Part shown: one piece after another, positions 39,082-48,875 of the stretch
Layout of the letters: the number at the start of each line of letters is the position of its first letter
Numbering within the stretch: the first letter of the stretch is position 1
Source: Acetobacter peroxydans
Lineage (GTDB): Bacteria; Pseudomonadota; Alphaproteobacteria; Acetobacterales; Acetobacteraceae
DNA: 64,000 nt
Direction of reading: 5' to 3'
NCBI RefSeq assembly: GCF_006539345.1
Contig: NZ_BJMV01000009.1
Coordinates: 62,001 to 126,000 of the forward strand
Position numbers and translations under genes: made by a program
The notes under the pieces: model-generated
Told to the model about the DNA's origin: nothing
The model's database searches: none
Seen by the model: only the letters and a program-made list of their open reading frames with translations

Positions 39082-40380
39082 GTGCTTCCTTCCCCTTCAC
39101 CCCTTGCCGGGTCTCACCAGCGTTTCCTGTACCTTCAGGTCATCATCGCCGTTGCTGCCGGTGTGATCGTCGGCGTCCTGTTTCCTGCCTTCGGCGCATC
39201 GCTGAAGCCGCTGGGAGATGCCTTCGTCAAGCTGATCAAGATGGTTATCGCGCCGGTCATTTTCCTGACCGTCTGCACCGGCATTGCCGGTATGGCCGAC
39301 CTGAAGCAGACAGGCCGGATCGCAGGCAAGGCCATGCTCTATTTCCTGTGTTTTTCAACTCTTGCACTTGTGATCGGCATGGTTGTGGCCAATGTCGTCC
39401 GGCCCGGTGCGGGAATGCATATCCATGCCGACAGTCTGGATACGCGCTCTGTCAGTCAGTTCATTTCCGCCGCACAGGAGCATCACAGCTTTTCAGATTT
39501 TCTGCTCCAGATCATTCCCTCCACGACGGCGGGGGCATTTACCTCGGGTGAAATCCTGCAGGTTCTTCTGGTAGCCATTCTGTTTGGGATCAGTCTCGCG
39601 CGCATGGGCACAGCGGGCGAAACAGTGCTGAACCTGTTCCGCAGCCTGACTGAAATGGTTTTTGGCGTGGTTCGGCTGGTAATGTACCTGGCGCCAGTCG
39701 GGGCTTTTGGCGCGATGGCGTTCACGGTGGGCAAGTTCGGCATTGGCAGCGTGCTGCACCTGATCGGGCTTGTGCTGGCTTTTTACCTTACGGCCATTCT
39801 GTTTGTCGGGCTTGTACTGGGACTGGTGGCGCGTCTGGCCGGGTTCAGCATTATCCGCCTGCTTGCCTTCATCAAGGAAGAACTGCTGATCGTTCTGGGC
39901 ACAAGTTCCTCTGAATCCGCCTTGCCGGGCCTAATCGCCAAACTCGAAAAAGCTGGCTGTAATCAAGGGATTGTCGGCCTTGTTGTGCCGATGGGATATT
40001 CCTTCAATCTCGATGGCACGAATATCTACATGACCCTGGCGGCCCTGTTTATTGCTCAGGCCACGGATATTCACCTCTCCTTCGGCGAACAGCTTGCCCT
40101 GCTGCTTGTTGCCATGGTCAGTTCCAAGGGCGCTGCCGGCGTAACCGGGGCCGGGTTCATTACCCTGGCTGCGACCCTTTCGGTCGTGCCCAGCGTGCCC
40201 GTTGGCGGTATGGCACTTATTCTGGGCGTAGACCGCTTCATGTCCGAATGCCGCTCGCTGACTAATCTGATCGGCAATGCGGTCGCGGCGATTGTGATCG
40301 CGCGCTGGGAAAATGCTTTGGATGATAAGAAACTCTACGATGCCCTGCATGGACAGGCCGTAGCAGACATCCTTGAATAA
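39082..40380 (+). CDS. Dicarboxylate/amino acid:cation symporter (DctA/GltP type)
   Basis: 432 aa secondary transporter with about eight hydrophobic segments plus two re-entrant loops. The family core motifs are [13 protein letters not shown] (the serine-rich re-entrant loop), [16 protein letters not shown] and [17 protein letters not shown]. Members import succinate, malate, fumarate or acidic amino acids with protons or sodium. The pattern fits DctA-type carriers, which use C4-dicarboxylates. The start is a GTG at 39082; SD is weak. A hairpin terminator candidate follows the stop. Substrate is inferred from family. Confidence 0.92.
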   Translation: MLPSPSPLAGSHQRFLYLQVIIAVAAGVIVGVLFPAFGASLKPLGDAFVKLIKMVIAPVIFLTVCTGIAGMADLKQTGRIAGKAMLYFLCFSTLALVIGMVVANVVRPGAGMHIHADSLDTRSVSQFISAAQEHHSFSDFLLQIIPSTTAGAFTSGEILQVLLVAILFGISLARMGTAGETVLNLFRSLTEMVFGVVRLVMYLAPVGAFGAMAFTVGKFGIGSVLHLIGLVLAFYLTAILFVGLVLGLVARLAGFSIIRLLAFIKEELLIVLGTSSSESALPGLIAKLEKAGCNQGIVGLVVPMGYSFNLDGTNIYMTLAALFIAQATDIHLSFGEQLALLLVAMVSSKGAAGVTGAGFITLAATLSVVPSVPVGGMALILGVDRFMSECRSLTNLIGNAVAAIVIARWENALDDKKLYDALHGQAVADILE

Positions 40381-40387
40381 GCATGTA

Positions 40388-40411
40388 GCACCGGGCGTGA
40401 AAGCCCGGTGC
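40388..40411 (+). terminator. Hairpin after the DctA-type gene
   Basis: GCACCGGGC (40388-40396) and GCCCGGTGC (40403-40411) form a nine-bp GC-rich stem with a six-base loop, starting eight bases after the stop codon. There is no U-run after it, so termination may be Rho-assisted. Confidence 0.55.
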
Positions 40412-40722
40412 CTGCTGACAAAGCCTGCAATACGTTCTCCATTGAAGCGGGCAGATGATTCACCGCACCAATGGAGAAGTCCAGCGGGTTGACCTGAAGG
40501 TTATCGCGGCCCCGTAGCGCCCTTCCTTAGCGGCACTGACTCAAGGCCGTCACTGTCCCTCTGCTCGGACTACCAGCAGGCAGGATAGGCAGGAAGCGTA
40601 ATGTTTCAAGGGTGGTTTTTCTAGCCGGCATATCGGCCGACTGTAGCGGCTCTACCGCCGAGGACTTCCCTGACCTGATGGACTGCCTTCAGAGTCAGGG
40701 AAAGCCTACAACAAAATAACCG
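40412..40722. other. Intergenic region with a possible gene or element remnant
   Basis: About 310 bp between convergent dctA-type and efflux genes. On the minus strand roughly 35 codons (about 40400-40515) read like protein, with segments RDNLQVNPLDFSIG and VNHLPASMEN. An in-frame stop sits just upstream, and downstream the frame runs into the dctA antisense. There is no start codon or SD. It may be a degraded gene or mobile-element scrap; no terminal repeats are visible. Confidence 0.3.
40666..40702. repeat. Inverted repeat after the efflux operon
   Basis: TTCCCTGAC (40666-40674) and GTCAGGGAA (40694-40702) are perfect reverse complements with a 19-base loop, 21 bases beyond the outer-membrane-factor stop codon on the minus strand. 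It is a candidate 3' hairpin of the efflux operon, without a U-run. Confidence 0.4.
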
Positions 40723-42264
40723 TTAGTTTTTACTAAGCTGCTTCATAGTGTCTGCCGGCGTCTGCAGACCTGAATACTGCATGACACCAAATGTCATGGT
40801 GGCCTCGGGCGTGGGAAGATCGCTCTGGCGCCAGCCTCCACCCAATGCGCGGATCAGCCCGACTGTACTCTGCAAAGCACGTGCCTGCACCTGCACACGG
40901 TCAATCCGCGCGTCCAGCGTATTCACCTGCGCAATCAGCGCGTCCAGATAGCTGTCAGCCCCACCTTTATACAGGGTCATTGTCAGGGTCTGTGCTTTCT
41001 GGGCTGTTTCCACGCCCTTCTCCAGCCGCTCGGTTTCCGCCCGCAGGCGGTTTGTAAGCGACAGGCCGTTCTCCACATCACCAAAGGCTGAGAGAACCGT
41101 CATACGGTAATGATCCAGCGTTTCGCGGTAAACAGACCACGAGTGCTGCAACTGGGCCCGACGAAGCCCGCCTTCGAATAACGGCATGGAAACCGATGCC
41201 CCGTAAGACCACATGCTGTTGGCCAGATTGGCGAGGTTGAACCCGTTGGAATCAAACCCGCCATTCGCACTGAAAAACACATGCGGATAAAAGGCCGCCC
41301 GAGCAATGCCAATGGCCCGGTTAGCCTGCGCCATGCGCCGTTCCGAGGCGGCAATGTCGGGTCTGCGTTCGAGCAGATCTGACGGCAGGCCTGTGGGCAC
41401 CTGAGGCTCCACATTCGTCAGTTCATCAACCGGCGCGATATGGAAGGTGGAAGGCTGTTCATTGACCAGAACGGCAATACCATGTTCCAGCACCTCACGC
41501 TGGGCCTGCACATCGAGCAGACGCGCCTGTGTCATGTAAAGCTGGTTCTGCGCACGGGCCACATCAATGCCCGTGGCATCCTGATTATCAAGCCGGGTCT
41601 GAGTTACATGCAGGGCCTGCTGATAATACGCGATAGACTGGGTGTAGATGGCGTGCTGGGCATCCAGCCCCCGCAGGGCGAAGTAATCTGTTGCCAGCTC
41701 CGCCTGCAGGCTGAGCCGTGCGGCGGCATAGTCCGCCGCCTGCTCCTGCGCATAATACTTCTGCACCCGCACCCGGTTGCGGATAGCCGACCAGATATCG
41801 GGCTCCCAGCTTGCCAGACCAGAATAGAACTCGTCTGTTGCCGTTATGGGGCCTTTGTAACGGAACAGGCGGTCTGCCGAACTCTTGTTGTCACTGGCGC
41901 CAAACGCCATGCCCAGATGCGGCAGCAGGTCGGAACGTGCTTCCATGACAATGGCCCGAGACTGCGAGAAGCGCTCGGCCGCTGCCTGAAGGTCCGCATT
42001 GTTGGCAAGTGCTTCCTGCTCCAGCCCGTTCAGGGTGGCATCGTCAAACAGCGTCCACCAGTCCGGTTTCAGGGATACGGTGCTGGGCACCGCATCCTTG
42101 AAAGGCCCCTGGCCATGCCATGATGCCGGCACGACATAATGCGGCGGATCATAGCGAGGCGCCAGATCGCAGGCGCTCAGCACAGTCAGGGAAAGCAGTA
42201 GGCCTGCCCGCGCCGTCAAGCGCCGGGCGCGCACAGTGCCGAAACGCGAGAAGGTCTGTTTCAT
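40723..42264 (-). CDS. Efflux outer-membrane lipoprotein (NodT/OprM family)
   Basis: 513 aa outer-membrane factor of tripartite efflux systems. A signal peptide with the lipobox LSAC (cysteine near residue 32) marks it as a lipoprotein. Two repeated OEP domains follow, with APRYDPP at the mature N-terminus, LLERRPDIAASERRMAQAN in the middle (quoted in part: RRPDIAASERR) and LFEGGLRRAQL, all typical of NodT-type channels. It is the last gene of the RND-MFP-OMF operon, overlapping the adaptor gene by 4 bp. Confidence 0.93.
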   Translation of the reverse strand: MKQTFSRFGTVRARRLTARAGLLLSLTVLSACDLAPRYDPPHYVVPASWHGQGPFKDAVPSTVSLKPDWWTLFDDATLNGLEQEALANNADLQAAAERFSQSRAIVMEARSDLLPHLGMAFGASDNKSSADRLFRYKGPITATDEFYSGLASWEPDIWSAIRNRVRVQKYYAQEQAADYAAARLSLQAELATDYFALRGLDAQHAIYTQSIAYYQQALHVTQTRLDNQDATGIDVARAQNQLYMTQARLLDVQAQREVLEHGIAVLVNEQPSTFHIAPVDELTNVEPQVPTGLPSDLLERRPDIAASERRMAQANRAIGIARAAFYPHVFFSANGGFDSNGFNLANLANSMWSYGASVSMPLFEGGLRRAQLQHSWSVYRETLDHYRMTVLSAFGDVENGLSLTNRLRAETERLEKGVETAQKAQTLTMTLYKGGADSYLDALIAQVNTLDARIDRVQVQARALQSTVGLIRALGGGWRQSDLPTPEATMTFGVMQYSGLQTPADTMKQLSKN

Positions 42265-43466
42265 TCTTCATCCCCCTCTCCTGCTGCCCCTGCGGCGGCT
42301 GGCGTGCTGAGATAGCCCTTTTCCGGGTCTACGGGCCTGACCTTGTCCCCCTCCATCAGGTCAGCAGGCGGATTGTTGATGATCCGGTCGCTGGGAGAAA
42401 GTCCGGCGCTGACCTCCGTATACGCATCAGACATCCGGCCCACGGTTATGTTGCGATAATGCGTTACATCTGCTGCATCGACCGTAGCCACCTGCATCCC
42501 GTGCTCCTGAAACACCAGCGCACCGGTCGGAATGGTATAAATGCCCTTATCCGCAGGGGCTGTCAGAGTGACGGACGCAAAACTGCCCGGCCACAGCTTC
42601 TGCTCTGCATTGTCGATCGAAAATTCCGTGACCACGGTGCGTGTATTCGGGTCAAACCCTTTGGCAACGGTCAGGAACTTGGCGTCGAACACCTTGTTGG
42701 GGAACTGCGGCACCGATACCTTCGCAACCAGCCCCGGACGCAGCATAGAAGAAAATGTTTCCGGCACGGACACGAACAGACGCATGGCGTGGGTATCGGC
42801 CACGGTAAACAGTTCACTGGCCGTACCATTCGCGTTCATGCTGCCACTACCGGCCCCTACGTAGTCACCAACGTTGATGTTACGGGCGATCACCACACCA
42901 TCGAACGGCGCTTCAATGCTCTTGAAGTGAATCATGGCCTGATACTGGGCCACTTTATGCTCCGCGGCCTCCAGTTCCGCCTTGGCGGACTGTTCGTTGG
43001 CATTCTGCACGGAGACAGACTGCCCGGAAACAGCCTGAGACTGCCCCATGGACCGCCAACGTGTGGCCGTGATGGCGGCAAGGCCGTACTTGGCCTGTGC
43101 CACCTTCAGGTCTGCCTGCGCCTGAGCGTATTCCGCGTCCAGCCGAGGGGTATTGATCTCGGCCAGCATGTCGCCCTTTTTAACAATCGCGCCATAGTCA
43201 CGGTACCACATTTTCACATAGCCCGAGACCTGCGCGTAAATGGGCGCCTCGTACCACGCGCTGATTGTACCCGGCAGGGTCATGCTCATGGTTGGCGGGG
43301 CCGGCTTGGGCTGCACAAGAGCCACATCAGGCACCCGGCTATAGGCGGCGTCCTGCTGGATACGAACATTATTCCGAGCACGCTGAACCAGCAGATACCC
43401 GATGTCCGCCACCATGACAGTCACAAGAAGAATGATGAAGATTCTGCCTTTGCGGGAAACAGACAT
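42261..43466 (-). CDS. RND efflux periplasmic adaptor (membrane fusion protein)
   Basis: 401 aa from ATG 43466, overlapping the last base of the RND gene's stop. An N-terminal membrane anchor (IFIILLVTVMVADIGYLL, about residues 9-26) precedes a biotinyl-lipoyl-like segment with ISAWYEAPIYAQVSGYVKM (in part: YEAPIYAQVSGYV), a helical hairpin, the second lipoyl half IEAPFDGVVIARN, and a beta-barrel. A longer open frame to 43799 reads through the RND gene in another frame and is not coding. It links the inner-membrane pump to the outer-membrane channel. Confidence 0.92.
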   Translation of the reverse strand: MSVSRKGRIFIILLVTVMVADIGYLLVQRARNNVRIQQDAAYSRVPDVALVQPKPAPPTMSMTLPGTISAWYEAPIYAQVSGYVKMWYRDYGAIVKKGDMLAEINTPRLDAEYAQAQADLKVAQAKYGLAAITATRWRSMGQSQAVSGQSVSVQNANEQSAKAELEAAEHKVAQYQAMIHFKSIEAPFDGVVIARNINVGDYVGAGSGSMNANGTASELFTVADTHAMRLFVSVPETFSSMLRPGLVAKVSVPQFPNKVFDAKFLTVAKGFDPNTRTVVTEFSIDNAEQKLWPGSFASVTLTAPADKGIYTIPTGALVFQEHGMQVATVDAADVTHYRNITVGRMSDAYTEVSAGLSPSDRIINNPPADLMEGDKVRPVDPEKGYLSTPAAAGAAGEGDEE

Positions 43467-46400
43467 CAGACAGCCTCCTGCCGGTGGGCCGTATCCGTGC
43501 TGGATGGCTTTTCCGGACGATGATGGAAAATTGCATAAACACAGGGAACAAAAAGCAGGGTGGACACGGTGGCCACAATCAGCCCGCCGATAACCGCCTT
43601 GCCCAGCGGAGCGTTCTGGGAATTGCTGATGGCCATCGGCACCATGCCGATGATCATGGCCGATGCCGTCATGATAACCGGACGGATACGGCCTATGCCC
43701 GCCTCTATCGCTGCGGTCACGGCGCTGTGGTGCATGGCGAAGCGCTCCTTGGCGAAAGACACCACCAGAATGGAGTTGGCCGTAGCCGTTCCCATGCACA
43801 TGATGGCACCCGTCAACGCAGGCACGGAAAGCCGTGTCTGGGTCAGGAACAGGCTCCAGGCAATGCCTGCCAGCGCACCCGGCAACGCCGAGATGATGAT
43901 GAAAGGATCAACCCAGGACTGGAAGTTGACCACAATCAGCATGTAGATCAGCAGCACTGACACCACGAGACCGGCAATCAGCTCCACATAGGCGCCGTGC
44001 ATGGTTGTGGCCTGCCCACGGATACTGACGGCCACACCACGCGGCAGATCACCCGTTGTCGCTGCGATTTCACGTTTGACCTGGCTGAGGACAGAGCCAA
44101 GATCCGTGAACTCGGTAGAGACGTAGATGTCAATATTAGGCATGGAGTTGTAGTGAGACACCTGCCCCGGCGTGCCGATGGCCTTGATGGTGCTGATACT
44201 GCCCAGAAGCTGCATGTCCTTGCCTTCGGGGTCGTTATCCCCCTTATCGACAGGAATGGTCAGCAGGTTGTTATAGTGCGTGAGCTGATCCTGCGAGACA
44301 TAGACATTCAGCGGGAACGTAATGCCGGTCTTGGGGTCAAGCCAGTATTGCGGGTCCACTGTCTGGCTGCCAGAGAGCGTCATCAGTTCGTTGCTGGCAA
44401 TATCGCCTTCCGTCATGCCTGTAGCCTGACCGAACGTACGGTTGCCCTGTACGAACAGCGTCGGTGTGTCCATGGTTTGCTGGATTACCGTATCCACCGC
44501 ACCAGGTATGCTCCGCAGGCGGTTAACCAGCAGGCGGGCATAGCGGTAGTCATCGCGGATATCCGGCCCGGACACCTGGATATCAATCGGCGCCGGAGAA
44601 CCGAAGTTGAGGATTTTTTCGGTCAGGTCCGCAGGCTGGAACGTAAAGACCGTACCCGGGAAACTGGCCGAAAGCTTACGGCGCAGCAGGGCGCGGTAAT
44701 CCCATACGGGTGAGACCTCGTCCTTGAGGGTAATGCTCAGGTCGCAATCCTGCGTGCCGATTGTCGGCGTGGGAATGAACGCCTGGTTATGCGGGCCTTC
44801 GGGCAGGCCGCAGTTGTTGATGATCCCTTCAACCTTGCCGGGCAGAAGATCCTCAATCCGGTTATCCACCAGACTGGCGATACGACCCGTTGTTTCAATA
44901 CGGGTACCCAGAGGCACACGCATGTGCATCTGCAGCGCGCCGGATTTCACCTCGGGAAAGAAGTCCTGCCCCACCACGGCAAACAGACCGAGCGAGAGGA
45001 CGGACAGCCCGAGAAACACCGCGACAAACTTACGTCGTCCATTGACCGCGCGCTCCAGCACCCGTCCGTAGCGAAGCTTGAAGGCGTGAAAAGCATGTTC
45101 GAACTTGTTCTGGAACCGCCCAAAAACCCCTTTGGGCAGAGCTTCATGCTCATCACCATGCAGGCCGGGATGCACCTGCCCTGCCAGCAGATATTTGGCC
45201 ATGGTTGGCACCAGTGTGCGCGACAGCATGAACGATGCCAGCATGGCAAAAACAATGGCCTCAGCCATGGGCATGAACAGCCAGCCCGCCACACCGCTCA
45301 GACGGAACAGCGGCGTCCACACAATGCAGATGCACAGGGTGGAGACCAGTGTGGGAACAACGATCTGGTTGGCCGCGTCGATAATAGCCGTTTCCAGATC
45401 CTTGCCCATTTCAAGGTGGGTATCGATATTCTCGATCATGACGGTTGCGTCATCGACCAGAATACCAACCGCCAGCGCCAGACCACCCAGTGTCATGACG
45501 TTGATGGTCTGACCGGCCCACAGCAGGCAGATAATCGCCGCCAGAATGCAGAGGGGAATGGACGTGGCAATAATGATGGTGGAACGCCACGAACCCAGGA
45601 ACAGCAGCACGACAAGACCTGTCAGCACGGCGGCTGTCAGCATTTCGCGCACCACGTCCTTGATGGCGTCCTTAACGAAAACCGAGGCGTCGCTCAGCAC
45701 CGAAATATGGACATCCGGCGGCACGAGCTGCCGAACGCGCGGCAACAGTTCTTTGGTTCTGGACACAACCTCAAGGGTCGATGCCTCGCCACTTTTCATG
45801 ACGACGATCATGACGCCCTGCTTGCCTTTGACCAGCACGAGGTTGGTCTGCGGGTGGCCGCCACGATAAACGTTGGCCACGTCATGCACATAAATGACGG
45901 AGTTGCCCACGCGCTTGACGGGAATATCGCCCAGTTCCTGCATGGAGCGCGGCGTGGCGTTGGTCTGAACCATCCAGTCCGTACGATATATTTTCTGATC
46001 ACCAGCCGGCAGGACGATGTTCTGCTTGCGCAGCGCGTTCTGCACATCCATGGCGGAAAGATGATGCGCCTGTAGCTGCTTCTGGTTCAGCGCGACCATT
46101 ACAAAGCTGTCCATGCCACCGTAAGCCTGCGGCAGAACCGAGCCCGGCACTGTCACGAGAATGGGGCGGATGCGTGTCATCGCGATCTTGAACAGGTCTG
46201 ACGGTGTCTGCTTGTCAGACGTAACCTGCAGGGCCAGAACCGGCACAGAGGACGCATCCAGACGCATGACCATAGGAGCTGGAATATTTTCCGGCAGCTG
46301 TTTGATCACGGTCTGCGAAATGGCCGTAACTTCGGCTTCTGCCTCGCCAATATCCGTTCCGGGCTGGAAGTAGATATTAACGATGCTGCGCCCGTAATAC

Positions 46401-46657
46401 GAGCTGCTTTCCATATGCTCGATGCCCTCCACGGTGGAGGTCACGGCCAGTTCGTAGTTATAGGTGATGCGTCCTGCGAATTCCTCCGGCAGCATTCCGC
46501 CGTATGTCCATACAACGGATACGACAGGGATCTTGATGTTGGGAAACACGTCGGTTGGCGCGCGCATTACGGACAGCACGCCAAACGCGAGAATGAGCAG
46601 AGAAAGGACCACAAAGGTATAGGGCCGTTTCAATGCGGTTATGACGATTGCATTCAT
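43466..46657 (-). CDS. RND-family efflux pump, inner-membrane permease
   Basis: 1063 aa proton-driven exporter of the AcrB/MexB superfamily. It begins MNAIVITALKRPYTFVV after GGGAAGG, and contains RAPTDVFPNI, the paired aspartates of the proton relay in GILVDDATVMIEN, and the second-half GAIMCMGTATANSILVVSF region, so both pseudo-repeats and about 12 helices are present. Operon order is permease-adaptor-outer-membrane factor, the reverse of acrAB-tolC style. Substrates are unknown; solvents, organic acids, drugs or metals are all possible. The extra 21 upstream codons are not supported. Confidence 0.93.
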   Translation of the reverse strand: MNAIVITALKRPYTFVVLSLLILAFGVLSVMRAPTDVFPNIKIPVVSVVWTYGGMLPEEFAGRITYNYELAVTSTVEGIEHMESSSYYGRSIVNIYFQPGTDIGEAEAEVTAISQTVIKQLPENIPAPMVMRLDASSVPVLALQVTSDKQTPSDLFKIAMTRIRPILVTVPGSVLPQAYGGMDSFVMVALNQKQLQAHHLSAMDVQNALRKQNIVLPAGDQKIYRTDWMVQTNATPRSMQELGDIPVKRVGNSVIYVHDVANVYRGGHPQTNLVLVKGKQGVMIVVMKSGEASTLEVVSRTKELLPRVRQLVPPDVHISVLSDASVFVKDAIKDVVREMLTAAVLTGLVVLLFLGSWRSTIIIATSIPLCILAAIICLLWAGQTINVMTLGGLALAVGILVDDATVMIENIDTHLEMGKDLETAIIDAANQIVVPTLVSTLCICIVWTPLFRLSGVAGWLFMPMAEAIVFAMLASFMLSRTLVPTMAKYLLAGQVHPGLHGDEHEALPKGVFGRFQNKFEHAFHAFKLRYGRVLERAVNGRRKFVAVFLGLSVLSLGLFAVVGQDFFPEVKSGALQMHMRVPLGTRIETTGRIASLVDNRIEDLLPGKVEGIINNCGLPEGPHNQAFIPTPTIGTQDCDLSITLKDEVSPVWDYRALLRRKLSASFPGTVFTFQPADLTEKILNFGSPAPIDIQVSGPDIRDDYRYARLLVNRLRSIPGAVDTVIQQTMDTPTLFVQGNRTFGQATGMTEGDIASNELMTLSGSQTVDPQYWLDPKTGITFPLNVYVSQDQLTHYNNLLTIPVDKGDNDPEGKDMQLLGSISTIKAIGTPGQVSHYNSMPNIDIYVSTEFTDLGSVLSQVKREIAATTGDLPRGVAVSIRGQATTMHGAYVELIAGLVVSVLLIYMLIVVNFQSWVDPFIIISALPGALAGIAWSLFLTQTRLSVPALTGAIMCMGTATANSILVVSFAKERFAMHHSAVTAAIEAGIGRIRPVIMTASAMIIGMVPMAISNSQNAPLGKAVIGGLIVATVSTLLFVPCVYAIFHHRPEKPSSTDTAHRQEAV

Positions 46658-46792
46658 GCCTTCCCAGTTCTCGATGGATTGTGGTCGGGATCGGCCTGAA
46701 GGTAGAAATTTCTTATTCAAAAATCTGTTACAAAAAATTTTATTGATATAAAAAACAAATTAATATTTTCCCACGCAACTCTCCCTCATAAT

Positions 46793-46836
46793 GGCACCAA
46801 GTGCCGTTTTCCGGCAGTTGCCGGGCCGTGGCACTT
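46793..46836. promoter_or_regulatory. Nested palindromes in the efflux/ADH divergent promoter region
   Basis: GGCAC (46793-46797) faces GTGCC (46801-46805) across three bases. AAGTGCC (46799-46805) also pairs with GGCACTT (46830-46836). Inside lies CCGGCA-GT-TGCCGG (46811-46824). The alternative pairings could be operators for divergent control of the pump and dehydrogenase. Binding protein unknown. Confidence 0.4.
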
Positions 46837-46889
46837 TCCCTATCATGACCTGACGGTTCATTCCGAACCCAGAACGTAGGGAACACATC

Positions 46890-47924
46890 ATGACAGAATC
46901 AGCCATTATGCGTTCCGCGCGGCTCATCGAACCCGGCAAACCTTTCAGCCTGCGCGCCGTCTCCATTCCCACGCCGGGCGAAGGAGAAGTTCTGGTGCGG
47001 ATCAATGCCTGTGGCGTCTGCCGCACGGATCTGCACATCCGCGACGGGCTGCTTGATCTGGGGGGCCGGGACTTTGCGGTCGGTCATGAAATCGCCGGCA
47101 CCATCACCCGCTGTGGCGCCGGCGTGCCGGACACATGGCTGAGCCGGCGGGCAGCCATCTACTATTACGAAGGATGTGGCCACTGCCGCTACTGTCTGAC
47201 AGGTGATGAGCATCTCTGCCCCACGCCGCGGGCACAGCCGGGTTTCAATGCCGATGGGGGCTTTGCCGAGTATATCTGCGTGCCGGTTCGCAACTGCGTC
47301 CCCCTGCCCGACCATGTTTCCACAGCCGAAGCCGCCATCATGGGCTGCGCCGGTTCAACAGCCGTGCACGCCGGACGTCTGGCTACGATCAGGCCCGGAG
47401 AATGGGTCGTGGTCTATGGCACGGGTGGCGTAGGGCTGGCACTGCTGCAATATGCCCGAAATGCCGGTGCGCGGGTTATCGCCATCGGGCGTGGTGGCGC
47501 ACGGGCAACCCTCGCGCATGAGCACGGCGCCGAATACACTATAGACGCCACGCATGAACCCGATATAGCAGCCCGTGTTCGGGAAATAACCGGCGAAGGA
47601 GCCGATATTGTCTTTGAACTGGTGGGTACGAGCGCCAGTATCCGTTCCGGCATGGACATGTTGCGCCGCCGGGGCAGGCTGGTGCTGATCGGCTATACGC
47701 AGGACACGTTCCAGACACACCCGATTGACCTGATCGTGCGCGAGGTCTCCTTTATCGGCTCTGTTGGTGCAACCCTGTCAGACCTGCATGAAGCGATAGA
47801 CCTTCTGGCCCGTGGCGTACTGCGCGTGCCTGTCGCCTTAACCCTACCGCTGGAAGACTTTGAAACAGCGCTTGAGCAAACCCGTAAAGGCGGCTTGCCC
47901 GGCCGCGTCGTACTGGCTCCCTGA
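46890..47924 (+). CDS. Zinc-dependent alcohol dehydrogenase family protein
   Basis: 344 aa medium-chain dehydrogenase. Catalytic-zinc residues are C44 in CGVCRTDLH and H66 in GHEIAG; a structural-zinc cluster of four cysteines lies in [17 protein letters not shown]. The NAD(P)-binding Rossmann motif is [10 protein letters not shown]. The substrate is not predictable; relatives oxidise alcohols, polyols or formaldehyde adducts. It is transcribed divergently from the RND pump and ends 10 bp from the convergent choline-kinase-like gene. An SD is weak (AGGGAA upstream). Confidence 0.88.
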   Translation: MTESAIMRSARLIEPGKPFSLRAVSIPTPGEGEVLVRINACGVCRTDLHIRDGLLDLGGRDFAVGHEIAGTITRCGAGVPDTWLSRRAAIYYYEGCGHCRYCLTGDEHLCPTPRAQPGFNADGGFAEYICVPVRNCVPLPDHVSTAEAAIMGCAGSTAVHAGRLATIRPGEWVVVYGTGGVGLALLQYARNAGARVIAIGRGGARATLAHEHGAEYTIDATHEPDIAARVREITGEGADIVFELVGTSASIRSGMDMLRRRGRLVLIGYTQDTFQTHPIDLIVREVSFIGSVGATLSDLHEAIDLLARGVLRVPVALTLPLEDFETALEQTRKGGLPGRVVLAP

Positions 47925-47933
47925 AAGTTGCAC

Positions 47934-48812
47934 TCAGCCGCGCATGGCGTTCAGGGCCTGAAGTTCCTGCTCAAATACACTCATATTCGTACGCGTGTAA
48001 TCCCTGTAATCAAAAGCGATCGTGGATTCCGTTTCTGAAACCATGCTCCACAATCCTTCCCGCAACAGGGAGGCAACCACCAGCACCTGTAGGCGATAGC
48101 GCAGGGCCTCATCCGGCGGATAACCGTAATAAAGCGCCAGCATGGCCTCACGCTGGCCTGCGTCGAAAGCGTTATTCGACGCCAGATTACCCAGATCAAA
48201 CAACGGCGCATTAAAGCCGCCATAATCCCAGTCGATCAGCCAGACCCTTTGCCCGTCATCGAGAAAGTTCGCAGGCAGAAGGTCATTATGGGCAAAAACC
48301 GTCTCTGTCGGCCCCAGCGCCTGTTCCAGTTCCCGTGTGATCCGCTCCAACCTGTCAAGCTGCTCTGGTGAGCGGGCTTCTTTCTGCCGTAAAACCCGTA
48401 GATAGTTTCGCAACACATGAAAAATCCAGAAGCTCAATGCAGGGCCTGAAAGGTGCTCTCGCAGGCCAATATGCATACGCCGCACAAGCTCCACGACAAC
48501 GGGCAACCGGGCGCGAACCCCTGCGGCATCAAGCGTCTGTCCGTCTATGAAATCGATAACCAGAAGATCGGCCTCGGCATACCGTACGGGCGGTGAAATA
48601 CCGGCCTGCGCCGCAGCGCGGGACGCCGCCCGCTCATTAAAGCGCATGACATTATGCAAGGGCATATCCTGCCCCACACGCACGACATAACGCCTCGCCC
48701 CGTCTTCCACCAGAAAGTTACTGTTTGTAATCCCACCCCCCAATGGACGTGGGTCAACCGGGGCAGTCCAGCATGGCAGCGCCCGCAGCCGATCATGCAG
48801 TGTTTGCGTCAT
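47934..48812 (-). CDS. Choline/ethanolamine-kinase-like phosphotransferase
   Basis: 292 aa protein of the aminoglycoside phosphotransferase/choline kinase fold. A nucleotide-binding GGGITNSNF loop is followed by the catalytic HNDLLPANF motif (aspartate base) and the metal-binding IDWDYGG. The most similar family known to me is choline/ethanolamine or thiamine kinase. It follows a dimethylglycine-dehydrogenase-like gene with a 63-bp gap on the same strand, which hints at a methylamine- or choline-related substrate. That link is inference. ATG 48812 is preferred over 48821, which would add three residues only. Confidence 0.82.
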   Translation of the reverse strand: MTQTLHDRLRALPCWTAPVDPRPLGGGITNSNFLVEDGARRYVVRVGQDMPLHNVMRFNERAASRAAAQAGISPPVRYAEADLLVIDFIDGQTLDAAGVRARLPVVVELVRRMHIGLREHLSGPALSFWIFHVLRNYLRVLRQKEARSPEQLDRLERITRELEQALGPTETVFAHNDLLPANFLDDGQRVWLIDWDYGGFNAPLFDLGNLASNNAFDAGQREAMLALYYGYPPDEALRYRLQVLVVASLLREGLWSMVSETESTIAFDYRDYTRTNMSVFEQELQALNAMRG

Positions 48813-48875
48813 GTACCACACCCCGGATTCTGTTCACGCGAACCTGCGGGCCGAAAGCCCGCCTCTGCCTGCTCC

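Noticed and set aside
42120-43523. 467-codon plus-strand open frame
   Set aside because: Antisense to the efflux adaptor gene; no recognisable motif and His/Arg-rich shadow composition.
43467-43799. N-terminal extension of the adaptor protein frame
   Set aside because: Falls inside the RND permease gene in another frame; the anchor helix starts at 43466.
44789-46075. 428-codon plus-strand open frame
   Set aside because: Antisense to the RND permease, which has intact proton-relay motifs.
46792-46806. Possible sigma-54 promoter (TGGCAC) before the alcohol dehydrogenase gene
   Set aside because: The -24 half matches but the required TTGC -12 half is absent; the repeat is better explained as a palindrome.
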